Counted from the stretch's first letter, positions 1 through 8,188 are shown. The stretch: 64,000 nucleotides of DNA from Lachnospiraceae bacterium MD329 (GCA_010206265.1 VIQV01000029.1:124001-188000), one strand, 5' to 3'. Translations and numbers: made by a program. Notes: generated by a model from the letters alone, not told the origin.

Positions 1-1
1 T

Positions 2-289
2 AGAGAACTGTCACAAAATCATAAATTCGACAGACTGACGGCAGTAGAAGTTCTGGAAGGCAGATATAACAAAATCCGCGCACCTGTCAAACAAAAGCTG
101 AAAGCGGTTACAATAAAGCCTAAATTCCTGTCAAAGTATTATAATACAACGATTTCTCAAGATACAATCACGGCAGAAATTGAAACAAGTATTGATATAT
201 GGCAGGAAATTAAAGGCTTTTATCCTAATCAATCAGCTACTTTTATCAAAGAAAAGCTCTTAGAGGTATTAGAACAACAGCAAAAATAG
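2..289 (+). CDS. C-terminal part of an unidentified protein (cut by window edge)
   Basis: An open frame runs in from the left edge and stops with TAG at 287-289, giving 95 residues of a charged, Lys/Glu-rich C-terminus that ends LLEVLEQQQK. There is no start codon, so the gene begins upstream of the window. I do not recognise the family. Its place just before a putative transfer origin and a MobC-type gene suggests a backbone gene of an integrative or mobilizable element, perhaps partition-related, but that is inference from context only. Confidence 0.55.
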   Translation, partial: RELSQNHKFDRLTAVEVLEGRYNKIRAPVKQKLKAVTIKPKFLSKYYNTTISQDTITAEIETSIDIWQEIKGFYPNQSATFIKEKLLEVLEQQQK

Positions 290-329
290 CATAATTGCAC
301 TATTTTATTTTCTGCTATTTTTCATAGCG

Positions 330-429
330 TTTTTTACTCTGTCGGAGTAAAAAAGGGATGGCAAGATACGCCTAAGTATATACCTTAGGCAGGCACGCGC
401 CGAGTGAGCGTGCATTGGGCTCCGCCCAA
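330..429. other. Candidate origin of transfer (four consecutive inverted repeats)
   Basis: Four perfect inverted repeats follow one another within 100 bases: TTTTTTACTC/GAGTAAAAAA (330-354), GCCTAAG/CTTAGGC (370-390), GCACGC/GCGTGC (393-413) and TTGGGC/GCCCAA (415-429). They lie directly before a MobC-type gene. Transfer origins of mobilizable elements typically consist of such hairpins beside the accessory protein gene. No nic site can be identified by eye, so the call rests on structure and position. Confidence 0.45.
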
Positions 430-458
430 ACCCATAATACGGAAAGGAGATGATTATA

Positions 459-824
459 ATGGTTAAAAGAAAAAAACATTGCAACACGGCTGTATATTTC
501 AGATTGGACGATAAGGAACTTGCAGAAATCGACAGAAAAGCTCAAGCTCTTAATCTAACACGAAGTGAATTTATACGGCAATCCACAGAAAGAGAAAGAA
601 CAGTTATTATAGGACGTGATGAATTACGAGAAGTGAAGGCAGAACTCCGAAAAATTGGTATCAATGTTAATCAGATTGCAACCCTATGCAATATGGGCAA
701 AATTCAAAATGCAGACCTGTCAGAAACAAACGAGGCTCTTAATAAAATCTGGGAAAAAATATACGAGTTAAGAAAGCAAGTAAAAAGAATAAATGAGCAG
801 GACGGTGACAGCAGTGAAATATAA
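459..824 (+). CDS. mobC: MobC-like mobilisation accessory protein (ribbon-helix-helix)
   Basis: A 121-residue protein with an N-terminal ribbon-helix-helix region (VYFRLDDKELAEIDRKA, then LTRSEFIRQS) followed by the segment INVNQIATLCN, which matches the 'N-x-NQIA' signature of bacterial MobC proteins, and a helical C-terminus. MobC proteins bind the transfer origin and help the relaxase nick it. The start is set at 459 because AGGAG at 445-449 lies nine bases before it; an in-frame ATG at 450 directly abuts that site. The inverted-repeat cluster lies just upstream. A relaxase gene would normally follow, but none is seen here. Confidence 0.75.
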   Translation: MVKRKKHCNTAVYFRLDDKELAEIDRKAQALNLTRSEFIRQSTERERTVIIGRDELREVKAELRKIGINVNQIATLCNMGKIQNADLSETNEALNKIWEKIYELRKQVKRINEQDGDSSEI

Positions 825-1296
825 ATTTAATATCAAACAAAAAAAATCAGCTTTTTCACAAATTGGTTTTGTTGTTTTTATATTTGTCTTTGCTTGTGTG
901 GCTTGTCTTTCTCTGGAATATTACCACATTTTCACTTTAACGGAGAGCGTAGAAACCGAAGTTTCCCGAGCCTTAAATATATCCGTCATTATGGCTACTC
1001 AAGATGTTGATTGGGTTGAGCATACTTCGGTAATGGATACTGATACTGCAAAAAGAGAATTTAAAAAATATTTGATGGACGAAATGGAATTAAATAATAA
1101 CTATGAGAAATTTGACGATGACGGAAAATTTCTATATCAGCTTATCATTGAAAATTCCGATATTCATAAGTCCCCTGCTAAATATGAGGTTGACGGTCAA
1201 ATACAAATGTCCACCGTTACTCTTAAGAATATTTTACCTGCAAAGTTTAAAGTGCCGTTTAAGGCAAGCTCGAATAATATTAGAACTGATGATTAA
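793..1296 (+). CDS. Single-pass membrane protein of the mobile element
   Basis: 167 residues: a short basic N-terminus, one strong hydrophobic helix at about residues 24-45 (FVVFIFVFACVACLSL), then a polar extracytoplasmic domain of about 120 residues. The layout resembles a pseudopilin or TadE-like protein, but no processing motif is clear. It overlaps the end of the MobC-like gene by 32 bases in another frame, so the two are probably co-translated. An in-frame GTG at 814 is an alternative start; neither has a good ribosome site. It sits where a relaxase gene is usually found. Function unknown. Confidence 0.55.
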   Translation: MSRTVTAVKYKFNIKQKKSAFSQIGFVVFIFVFACVACLSLEYYHIFTLTESVETEVSRALNISVIMATQDVDWVEHTSVMDTDTAKREFKKYLMDEMELNNNYEKFDDDGKFLYQLIIENSDIHKSPAKYEVDGQIQMSTVTLKNILPAKFKVPFKASSNNIRTDD

Positions 1297-1377
1297 AACT
1301 GTAAAAAATATATCAGAAAAAGAAGTCAAAAATGGCTTGAATATGCGAAAAAACAGCAAAAAATGTTGAGAAATGCC

Positions 1378-1406
1378 TTGACAAAATACACCAAATATGG
1401 TATAAT
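1378..1406 (+). promoter_or_regulatory. Consensus promoter for the SLH protein gene
   Basis: TTGACA (1378-1383), a 17-base spacer and TATAAT (1401-1406) with an extended -10 (TGG before it). AGGAG follows at about 1432, before the ATG at 1447. All elements match the housekeeping sigma factor consensus exactly. Confidence 0.85.
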
Positions 1407-1446
1407 ATAACTAATAAAAGATAGGACTTGAAAGGAGAAAAGAACT

Positions 1447-2739
1447 ATGAAAAAGCGACTTTTAGCAATAATTTTATCAACAGTAACATTACTGTCCTGT
1501 ACCTCAGCTCTGGCGGCTGATTACTCAGATATCAATAAATCTGCTTGGTATTATAACTATGTCAATAAAATATCAGAGCTTAAAGCATTTGCAGGATATG
1601 AGGACGGCACGTTCAGACCAGATAATCAGATAACACAGGAAGAATTTATAAAAACAGTTGTTTGTCTTGTCAGCGGAGAGCTTACTGAGGACAATATCTC
1701 AGAAACAAAAAACCCTTGGGGTGACCGTTGGGACGCGTGGGCTGTACCCTATCTTGATAAAGCATTCGAGCTTGGATTGCTAACGGAACAGGATATAATG
1801 TTTAAGCTCAACGGTATTCCTTGTAATCGTGGCGAAATGGCTAAAGTTATTACCAGAGCCGTTAATTATCTCAAGGAGGAGCCTGTAAGCGATACATCTA
1901 CTTACACAAGTAAGCTCAAGGACTATAACAGAATGAAAGAAGAATACAAGCCGTATGTTCTGCAGGCATACGCAAAAGGTATTATAAGCGGTTATGATGA
2001 CGGTACTTTCCGTGATGACGGACTTCTGACGCGAGCTGAAGCGTCATCTGTACTTGTCAGACTTGTTGATAAAAATGAGCGTGTCATCGAGTCAAGCCCA
2101 AGCGAAAAGCTATATGATTATTTCGGCAGAAAGGTAACGTGGACCGAGCCGTTAAGAACAGATATTCCGTCACAGTATCAAGTAAGTATTGCAGACCACG
2201 ATGTAATATCACAAGCTAACTATGACGAATCGGTATCATTGGGCGGTAGTGCTGAAGATTATTCATTAAATCGCTCAAAGGCTATGATGTTCGAGGACTT
2301 AGTTTTACAATCAATTACTTATGAGAACGAAACATTAAAGCTCTCTGTTCCCGACTATCTGCCACAAAGCCAGAGATGGGAAATCGGTATTGGCTATTGG
2401 GAAATAAATAAAGATTATGATATGTCCAATATTAAAAACGTAAAAATCACTGAATCAGGAGACTATTCGTATTCTGGAATAAAACTATTAGCTAATATTG
2501 CAATCACTGTTAAACCTCAAAACTCTGGCAGTTTTATTTCGACAATCCAAGTTACTTATCAAAAACCATTATCCTTAGAGCGTCTTGAAAATCCAGAAGT
2601 TAGCTTTAATAACCTTCGTGGGACAACAAACAAATTAACAGGTGAAGATAAAGATTTTATATGGATACAGGGACAGGGATATAAGGATTATATAAAAAAT
2701 TATCAGTTTGATGAAAATGACATTGAAATAGCTTGGTAA
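1447..2739 (+). CDS. Secreted SLH-domain surface protein
   Basis: 430 residues. A signal peptide (MKKRLLAIILS... ending ALAA) is followed by three S-layer homology repeats: about residues 25-75 (with GYEDGTFRPDNQITQEEF), 95-140 and 155-205 (with GYDDGTFRDDGLLTRAEA). SLH repeats bind secondary cell-wall polymers and hold proteins at the surface. The remaining 220 residues show no family I recognise. The gene has its own consensus promoter and lies between mobile-element genes, so it looks like cargo that changes the host surface. SLH assignment is firm; the function of the C-terminal half is unknown. Confidence 0.85.
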   Translation: MKKRLLAIILSTVTLLSCTSALAADYSDINKSAWYYNYVNKISELKAFAGYEDGTFRPDNQITQEEFIKTVVCLVSGELTEDNISETKNPWGDRWDAWAVPYLDKAFELGLLTEQDIMFKLNGIPCNRGEMAKVITRAVNYLKEEPVSDTSTYTSKLKDYNRMKEEYKPYVLQAYAKGIISGYDDGTFRDDGLLTRAEASSVLVRLVDKNERVIESSPSEKLYDYFGRKVTWTEPLRTDIPSQYQVSIADHDVISQANYDESVSLGGSAEDYSLNRSKAMMFEDLVLQSITYENETLKLSVPDYLPQSQRWEIGIGYWEINKDYDMSNIKNVKITESGDYSYSGIKLLANIAITVKPQNSGSFISTIQVTYQKPLSLERLENPEVSFNNLRGTTNKLTGEDKDFIWIQGQGYKDYIKNYQFDENDIEIAW

Positions 2740-2754
2740 AAATAAAAAAACGTA

Positions 2755-2783
2755 TTGACAAAACCGTACAGCAGATATATAAT
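2755..2783 (+). promoter_or_regulatory. Consensus promoter of a putative antisense RNA
   Basis: TTGACA (2755-2760), 17-base spacer, TATAAT (2778-2783). No ORF follows; transcription from here runs into the 3' end of the small toxin-like gene on the opposite strand. Confidence 0.75.
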
Positions 2784-2789
2784 AGACAT

Positions 2790-2885
2790 AGAAAAAGGCA
2801 AGACCTCAAACGGTTAGCCAAAAAATATTAGTTACAGAGTAACCGCATTCCTTAAGCTACTGGAGCGGTTACTTTGCATTTATAG
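2790..2885 (+). ncRNA. Candidate antisense (antitoxin) RNA, RatA-like arrangement
   Basis: Transcription from the promoter at 2755-2783 would start near 2790 and meet a hairpin AGTAACCGC/GCGGTTACT (2838-2873), a likely bidirectional terminator. The RNA would be roughly 90 bases, has no ORF, and overlaps tail-to-tail with the 3' end of the small hydrophobic peptide gene on the minus strand. Convergent overlap of this sort is known from TxpA/RatA in Bacillus. Part of its leader (about 2790-2820) recurs, in the same RNA sense, in the toxin mRNA leader. Confidence 0.5.
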
Positions 2886-2952
2886 CAAAGGCTATTAAAA
2901 TAATAATAACATACAATGTTATTGCTAACACTTTTGAAATTACTTTTTTCAT
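2869..2952 (-). CDS. 27-residue hydrophobic peptide, candidate type I toxin
   Basis: A short ORF encodes a peptide that starts MKKVISKVLAITLYV, continues with an Ile/Leu/Ala-rich helix and ends INAK: a basic N-terminus and one membrane span. AAAGGAGGT lies eight bases before the ATG, a perfect ribosome site for so short a frame. A promoter (TTGAAA-17-TATAAT, 3141-3118) lies about 160 bases upstream, leaving a long structured leader with a hairpin TGTCGGAA/TTCCGACA (3096-3113). Size, hydrophobicity, strong ribosome site, long leader and a convergent RNA match type I toxins such as TxpA. The exact sequence family is not one I recognise. Confidence 0.6.
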   Translation of the reverse strand: MKKVISKVLAITLYVIIILIAFAINAK

Positions 2953-3117
2953 AGCAGACCACCTCCTTTGAGCATTTCATATTGACTATTCGTCATATGC
3001 TCTTAGGTGTATGTAATACATAGGTGGCTAACCGTCCGATTATAAATCGTTTTCAGTCTTACCCTTTTCTGCCTTGCATAAGCAAGGAAAAAGATGTCGG
3101 AAAATTCCGACATTGAT

Positions 3118-3146
3118 ATTATATATCAGCATTGTACAATTTTCAA
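3118..3146 (-). promoter_or_regulatory. Promoter of the small toxin-like gene
   Basis: On the minus strand TTGAAA (3146-3141), a 17-base spacer and TATAAT (3123-3118). The transcript would begin near 3111 and carry a leader of about 160 bases before the peptide start at 2952. Confidence 0.65.
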
Positions 3147-3188
3147 CATTTTTTTGCCAAATGTAATATAAATATAATAAAATCAGCT

Positions 3189-3214
3189 AAGAGAGTAGTT
3201 TTACTGCTCTCTTT
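3189..3214 (+). terminator. Small hairpin with T-run just upstream of a start codon
   Basis: AAGAGAG...CTCTCTT followed by TTTTC ends about 10 bases before the ribosome site (AGAAAGGA) of the gene at 3241. It could terminate read-through from the left or act as a leader attenuator for that gene. No promoter downstream of it is visible. Confidence 0.4.
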
Positions 3215-3240
3215 TTCATTGCAGAAAGGAAAATTTAAAA

Positions 3241-5226
3241 ATGAAAAATAAAATAATAAATATAAAAGCAATAGCAATAATTTTAACTGTAATATCCACT
3301 GTATTTTCATTCGCACTCTCAAGCCGAACGGTCAGAGCAGATGAGCTTGACGGATATACCACTGTGGATTGGTCTTGGAATCGGGACATAGAAAGCTCAG
3401 ACAGCAATTCTGTTATTATCGGCGGTAATATTGTTTTCTGGAGATATGTCAATGCTGATAACCCTGCAAGCGGTGCAATATGGAAAAGTGCGTTTGGTGA
3501 TGAGCTTACTGATGACGAGGTTACTCTCATCTGGAACAATAAATTACCGCCTAAATATATTTCTGCAAGCGTTGATATTGATGATATACCAGATGAAAAT
3601 ATACGAAGTTATATATATAATCATATTGATGAGGGTGTTCCTGCACTCAAACTGAAGTTTGATATTGACGCTGATATTGAGGGTAATGACAATGAAAAAA
3701 AAGCAACTTATCTATTCAATGATGATGTAGGATACCGCATTTATCGTGATAATAACGGCTCGGACAGAATAGAGCTTAAATTTAGTCCAAAATTTTATTT
3801 GATTGATGGAAATATCAAAGATGAAACAAATCAATTGCCTTATATGCCGTATAAACCGCTCCCTAAAGCACGTTATCCGTACAGCTCCGTTATATTCTCT
3901 ATGTGGGGCTTTGAGGGTGGAAATAACGACCATTACGGCGCGCTCGAGGTTGTAGAAGGCAATGACCCGAAATATATTTACGGTCAGAGCTTTAGCTATG
4001 GCGATATATTAGAAAAAGGAAAAATACCAAACAATATGATATATCCGAACTTCGAGGCAGGACAAGTCAATCCAGAGGGAAATTGGACGGGAACAATTGA
4101 GGCTGATACTCTTGACAGTAATCTTATTCGCATAGGTCAGCAATACAAATCTAAGGGCGATTTATGGTATTACTCATACGGCGGAGCAGTCGGATATGAT
4201 TTTAAATTTCCGTTTAAGGTGTCGCTTGCAGTTGATGAACACGCAGCAGTTACAAAACGTTTCATCAATAGCGCAACAGGCGAATTAGTTTTTACAAATA
4301 CTGAAACAATACCTTTTGAAGACAATAACAGTATATCAAAAACATATATTTTTGCTGATAAATCAAGAAAAGCTATTATTGATAACATAGAGAGCGAATA
4401 CATATATGAGCGTTACGAGCTCAAAAACAGCTCAAATAACGAAAATTTAGACAGTGGCGAGGAATTACACGCTGATGTACTTTTAACGCGAAATATCCCC
4501 TTTAAAACGCTTGATATTTATGTCAGACCAAATACACCTATTGAAACACCAAAGCCAGATGACAATAATAACGATAAAATACCCTCTGATGAAATCGAAA
4601 CAGTACCCATTGACCCCTCTATTTGTGATAGTGATACAAGTACAATAACGTGGCAGGAACAAACAAATCATAGTATTACTGATGATGACGGACGTAGCTA
4701 TACCTGTTATCATACATACACATATCAAGCCAAATTAAATGTTGACGGCGTTTCTCTTTCGCCAGACCCTATTAAAAGCGGTTACGGTTTAGAAGCAGAA
4801 ATCAAAACAAGCATAAGCTATAAACAGATTGACGCTGAAAAAAGTCATTCCTGCTCAAGAGGCTTAGGCTCAAGAACTCCTTCCGAAAAACCTGTACCGC
4901 CTACTAAGGTAACTGCACGTCTGGGGTGGACTTCTAAAACCTTCGGAGGTATCTTTATTCAGGGAAGTATGGTAGATATGATTAGAACATCAAGCAATAA
5001 TACATCAGCTACATTCTCTGCCCCCTATAACGACGTTACAAACGCAAGTAAACTATATACCGACCTATGGCTCAGCGGAACAAAAGAAGAGCCGAGAAAG
5101 CATAAAATTGCGTTCGACATATACGGCGGTGGCGTGGACGGTACAGAATGGTGTACAACCATAGAAAAAATATTCACAATAAACGGCGATATGTACGAGG
5201 ACGCATATACCGTAGAAGGCTTTTAA
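3241..5226 (+). CDS. Large secreted protein of unknown function
   Basis: 661 residues with a signal peptide (hydrophobic residues about 9-27, likely cleavage near VRADEL). The mature protein is acidic and rich in Asp, Asn, Thr and Tyr, with a Pro/Asp linker (PIETPKPDDNNNDKIP) around residues 435-455. No transmembrane anchor, LPXTG motif or SLH repeat is evident, so it is secreted or held non-covalently. AGAAAGGA precedes the ATG. It ends at a strong terminator. It lies inside the mobile element between the toxin-like locus and the recombinase and is probably cargo. I do not recognise its family. Confidence 0.7.
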   Translation: MKNKIINIKAIAIILTVISTVFSFALSSRTVRADELDGYTTVDWSWNRDIESSDSNSVIIGGNIVFWRYVNADNPASGAIWKSAFGDELTDDEVTLIWNNKLPPKYISASVDIDDIPDENIRSYIYNHIDEGVPALKLKFDIDADIEGNDNEKKATYLFNDDVGYRIYRDNNGSDRIELKFSPKFYLIDGNIKDETNQLPYMPYKPLPKARYPYSSVIFSMWGFEGGNNDHYGALEVVEGNDPKYIYGQSFSYGDILEKGKIPNNMIYPNFEAGQVNPEGNWTGTIEADTLDSNLIRIGQQYKSKGDLWYYSYGGAVGYDFKFPFKVSLAVDEHAAVTKRFINSATGELVFTNTETIPFEDNNSISKTYIFADKSRKAIIDNIESEYIYERYELKNSSNNENLDSGEELHADVLLTRNIPFKTLDIYVRPNTPIETPKPDDNNNDKIPSDEIETVPIDPSICDSDTSTITWQEQTNHSITDDDGRSYTCYHTYTYQAKLNVDGVSLSPDPIKSGYGLEAEIKTSISYKQIDAEKSHSCSRGLGSRTPSEKPVPPTKVTARLGWTSKTFGGIFIQGSMVDMIRTSSNNTSATFSAPYNDVTNASKLYTDLWLSGTKEEPRKHKIAFDIYGGGVDGTEWCTTIEKIFTINGDMYEDAYTVEGF

Positions 5227-5236
5227 TTTATACATC

Positions 5237-5270
5237 AAAATGAGGACAGCATATGCGCTGTCCTCATTTT
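5237..5270. terminator. Strong terminator after the secreted protein gene
   Basis: Perfect 14-base inverted repeat AAAATGAGGACAGC / GCTGTCCTCATTTT with a six-base loop, ten bases beyond the stop codon. Confidence 0.85.
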
Positions 5271-5301
5271 ATAAAATACATCTCAAGAGGAGGAAAATAA
5301 A

Positions 5302-5424
5302 ATGAAAAAAACAAGAGAAATATCTATACAGACAGAGGAACTTAACGAGAAAACAATTTGTTATGAACAGAAATTCATTCTTCTTATGTCAAAAATATTA
5401 AAAGAATTAGAACAACAAAAATAA
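5302..5424 (+). CDS. Small protein of 40 residues before the recombinase
   Basis: AGAGGAGG lies about eight bases before an ATG that opens a 40-codon frame (MKKTREISIQTEELNEKTIC...), ending LKELEQQK. The product is charged and mostly helical, with no membrane segment. Small basic or charged proteins often precede large serine recombinases in mobile elements and can act as directionality factors, but nothing in this sequence proves that. The strong ribosome site and position support it as a real gene. Confidence 0.55.
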   Translation: MKKTREISIQTEELNEKTICYEQKFILLMSKILKELEQQK

Positions 5425-5431
5425 TTTTTTA

Positions 5432-5460
5432 TTGACAATGATTATTTTTCCGTATATACT
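5432..5460 (+). promoter_or_regulatory. Promoter of the serine recombinase gene
   Basis: TTGACA (5432-5437), a 17-base spacer and TATACT (5455-5460), followed by AAGGAG at about 5499 and the ATG at 5514. Confidence 0.75.
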
Positions 5461-5513
5461 ATTGGCAAGGGAATAATAGTGAGTCAGATGCACACCCATA
5501 AGGAGTGTGAATT

Positions 5514-7076
5514 ATGATTCAAGATTATTTAGAAAAAATCAAACAACAGCTTGGTGTAATATGTCTGTATGCCGTTATTTATGTCAGATATTCCTCTGAT
5601 AATCAAAGAGGCGAAAGTATAGACGCACAGGTAAGACTTATTAAAGAATGGGCAAAAAATCATAATATTATTATTGTTGCAACCTATGCGGACGAAGCAC
5701 AAAGCGCAAAGCGAGATGACAGAAAGCAATTCCAACAAATGATAGCAGACGCTAAAACACAAAAAGATTGGCAACTTGTTCTGGTGCATAAATTAGACCG
5801 ATTTGCTCGTAATCGTTTTGATAGTGCCGCATACCGTGTGGAATTGCGAAAAAGCAAAAAGTTTCTCATAAGTACTACCGAACAATTTGATGATAGTCCC
5901 GAAAGCAGTATGATGGAGGGTATCATTGAGGCTATGGCAGAATTTTATTCAAAAAATCTTGCCAGAGAAGTTATGAAAGGCTTAACGGAAAATGCACTTA
6001 ATGCCAAATTCTGCGGAGGAATACCACCGTTAGGATATGACATTCAAAATTCATCTTATGTTATAAACGATTTTGAGGCACAAGCCGTAAAGCTTATATT
6101 TTCATTGTTTCTTGACGGTAAGGGATATAATGAAATTATATTAGCCCTAAATTGTGATGGTTTTAAAACAAAAAGAAATGCAATGTTTACAAAAAACAGT
6201 TTATATGAAATATTGAGAAACGAAAGATACACTGGTACTTTTATTTATAATAAAACTGCTGAACGTGACCCATTTACAGGTTCGCGCAGCCGTCATCGAT
6301 ATAAAAGAGATGATGAAGTAATACGAGTAGAAAATGCAATACCGTCAATTATTTCTTTAGAAGATTTTAGAAAAGTCCAAAAAATATTGAATAGCAGAAA
6401 AAGAAAATATTCCAATAACGCGAAAGAAATATATCTTTTAACTGGTAAAATTCAATGTGGTCATTGTGGTGGTAGCTATGTCGGAACGAGAAAGTTTAAT
6501 AGCCAAAGTAAAAAATATGTAACTTATCAATGTAATATCAAACAGCGTAGTGCAAATCAAAGGTGTTCTAATTCTTGTATAAGCCGTGATTGGCTTGAGG
6601 AACACGTTCTAAATGCTATTGATGAATATGTTATGCAGTTTGATGATGATAAAATACATAGTATTTATCAGGTTTATGCTGATAGTGTTAATGCTTGTAA
6701 TAAATCTGAAATTGATACCTTACATAAAGAGATAGCCAATATCGACAAAGAACTTGCACGAATTGCAGATGTCATTACAATTACCAGTTCTCCAACTCTT
6801 ATAGAGAAACTTACCAACTTAGAACAGCAAAAAGCAAACATTTTAGCCAGAGCAAAAAAATTATCTCGCACTAAAAATAATGCTTTATCCGAAAAAGATA
6901 TTAAATCTTTACTTAGTAAAGCAAAAGAAATGTTAAAAGGAAAATCAGTCCCACACCTAAGAGAGCTGATTGACCTCATAGTAAAAAAAATAGTTATAAA
7001 TGAAACCACTGTCATTGTTTACTTAAACTTTTCTAATAACAAAGTATTAGAAAAACAACTACACATTCAAAAATAA
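5514..7076 (+). CDS. Large serine recombinase (site-specific integrase)
   Basis: 520 residues. The resolvase catalytic domain (about 18-160) carries Y-x-R-x-S with nucleophile Ser27 (VRYSSDNQ) and the arginines of KLDRFARNRFDS. A recombinase domain follows (about 165-290, FCGGIPPLGYD), then a zinc ribbon (about 312-370, CGHCGGSY with later Cys pairs) and a coiled coil (about 395-460). This is the standard layout of TnpX/TndX and phage-type large serine integrases, which join an element's attachment site to a chromosomal site. It is the last element gene before chromosome-like sequence, so the right end of the element probably lies just beyond it. Confidence 0.93.
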   Translation: MIQDYLEKIKQQLGVICLYAVIYVRYSSDNQRGESIDAQVRLIKEWAKNHNIIIVATYADEAQSAKRDDRKQFQQMIADAKTQKDWQLVLVHKLDRFARNRFDSAAYRVELRKSKKFLISTTEQFDDSPESSMMEGIIEAMAEFYSKNLAREVMKGLTENALNAKFCGGIPPLGYDIQNSSYVINDFEAQAVKLIFSLFLDGKGYNEIILALNCDGFKTKRNAMFTKNSLYEILRNERYTGTFIYNKTAERDPFTGSRSRHRYKRDDEVIRVENAIPSIISLEDFRKVQKILNSRKRKYSNNAKEIYLLTGKIQCGHCGGSYVGTRKFNSQSKKYVTYQCNIKQRSANQRCSNSCISRDWLEEHVLNAIDEYVMQFDDDKIHSIYQVYADSVNACNKSEIDTLHKEIANIDKELARIADVITITSSPTLIEKLTNLEQQKANILARAKKLSRTKNNALSEKDIKSLLSKAKEMLKGKSVPHLRELIDLIVKKIVINETTVIVYLNFSNNKVLEKQLHIQK

Positions 7077-7120
7077 GTTTGTGTAGGTTATAAGGGCGCC
7101 CCCCCATCGGCACCAAAAAA
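7077..7120. other. Possible right attachment-site region of the mobile element
   Basis: Between the recombinase stop and the next terminator is a short stretch containing GGGCGCCCCCCCATCGGCAC, unlike the AT-rich DNA on either side. Large serine integrases usually lie next to one attachment site. The left end is outside the window, so the crossover core cannot be read by comparison. Confidence 0.3.
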
Positions 7121-7155
7121 GGGCAGCAATTTTGATACAAAGTTGCAATCCTTTT
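7121..7155 (+). terminator. Terminator hairpin, cassette repeat 1
   Basis: GG-GCAA-TT / AA-TTGC-CC type hairpin with the loop TTGATACA, then CTTTTTCTATG. It is the most degraded of three related hairpins (also 8129-8165 and 8761-8799). Confidence 0.5.
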
Positions 7156-7185
7156 TCTATGTTTGAAATGATATTGGTTCAAGAG

Positions 7186-7214
7186 TTGCTTGCCTTTATT
7201 TTTTGTGGTATAAT
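7186..7214 (+). promoter_or_regulatory. Promoter of the nucleotidyltransferase gene
   Basis: TTGCTT (7186-7191), 17-base spacer, TATAAT (7209-7214) with an extended -10 (TGG). Confidence 0.65.
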
Positions 7215-7266
7215 AGATTAAAATACTACACAAAACTCCGCACATTGTTATAAGGAAGGTATTATA

Positions 7267-8013
7267 ATGCAAAAAGAATTTCAGCCTTTAGTTGATAACG
7301 CGATGGCATGCGTTAAAGAATATTTTAGCAAAAGATTTTTGGCCGCATATTTGCATGGGAGTCTTAACTACGGTGACGCAATCCCGAACATATCGGATAT
7401 GGATTGCTATATTGTTATAAAGGACGATTTAAACGATGATGATAAAGCATGGATAAGCGACACTGAAAACAACCTGCAAAATAAATATCCGATTATTAAC
7501 GGTATTCATTTGTCCACACATTCCGCAGAGGAAGTAAAAAAAGATGCTTATACTCGCTTTATGCTCAAATATAATTCCTCTCTTTATAATGGTGTTGACG
7601 TTGTGGAGCTTTTCAATACAGAAGAATTTGGAGTAATCAATCCGGATAAGATTGTAGCAAAGTCAAGATTAAAGTTTGCCAAACAATGCTTTTCCGATGC
7701 TTTAGATGGCAAGCAGCCTGCATGCACAGGAGAATTACCTAAAAATACATACTATACTGCCAGAAAATTTGCAAGATATTTTGTGATAATAGAGGGCGCG
7801 TACTGGCTTATGTCAATTAACAAGTTTAACTCGTTTAAAAAAGAGCAGGTATTGATGGATTTGAGAGAAAATTGTTCTGGATTTAATGATGTGCTCAACT
7901 TGGTAGAAAAGGTTTTACTAAATCCTGTCGAGGCAGGAATATCGCACGAGGAATTTTTGGTAAAAATCAGCCCGTTTATGTTAATGATATTTGAAAGCAT
8001 TTCAAATATTTAA
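7267..8013 (+). CDS. Nucleotidyltransferase, aminoglycoside adenylyltransferase-like
   Basis: 248 residues. The N-terminal nucleotidyltransferase fold shows the hallmark G-S ... D-x-D (LHGSLNYGDAIPNISDMDCY, about residues 30-49), whose acidic residues bind the two metal ions. The C-terminal half is helical, as in ANT/AadA-type enzymes that attach AMP to aminoglycosides. Length fits that family (about 250-260). The substrate cannot be told from sequence, so resistance is possible but not shown. AAGGAAGG precedes the ATG. It has its own promoter and stands alone in a row of single-gene units. Confidence 0.7.
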   Translation: MQKEFQPLVDNAMACVKEYFSKRFLAAYLHGSLNYGDAIPNISDMDCYIVIKDDLNDDDKAWISDTENNLQNKYPIINGIHLSTHSAEEVKKDAYTRFMLKYNSSLYNGVDVVELFNTEEFGVINPDKIVAKSRLKFAKQCFSDALDGKQPACTGELPKNTYYTARKFARYFVIIEGAYWLMSINKFNSFKKEQVLMDLRENCSGFNDVLNLVEKVLLNPVEAGISHEEFLVKISPFMLMIFESISNI

Positions 8014-8128
8014 ATTGTAAAATTATAGATATTAGAAATTTTATATAATCAAATCCTCAATTTAAGAGGGGGTGCAAATTTCTATCACAGGGATGCATTG
8101 TATTAATATTATAGTTATTTGCCGATAA

Positions 8129-8165
8129 GGACCGCAATTTTATTATAAAATTGCAGTCTTTTTTC
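8129..8165 (+). terminator. Terminator hairpin, cassette repeat 2
   Basis: GGACCGCAATTTTA / TAAAATTGCAGTCTT with a T-run continuing TTTTTTCTATATT; closely related to the hairpins at 7121 and 8761. The stretch 8014-8128 before it shows no ORF. Confidence 0.7.
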
Positions 8166-8188
8166 TATATTTATAAAAGATTAAACTA

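Noticed and set aside
1103-1369. 88-residue frame overlapping the membrane protein gene
   Set aside because: Mostly out of frame with the supported membrane protein, no ribosome site, and a low-complexity tail.
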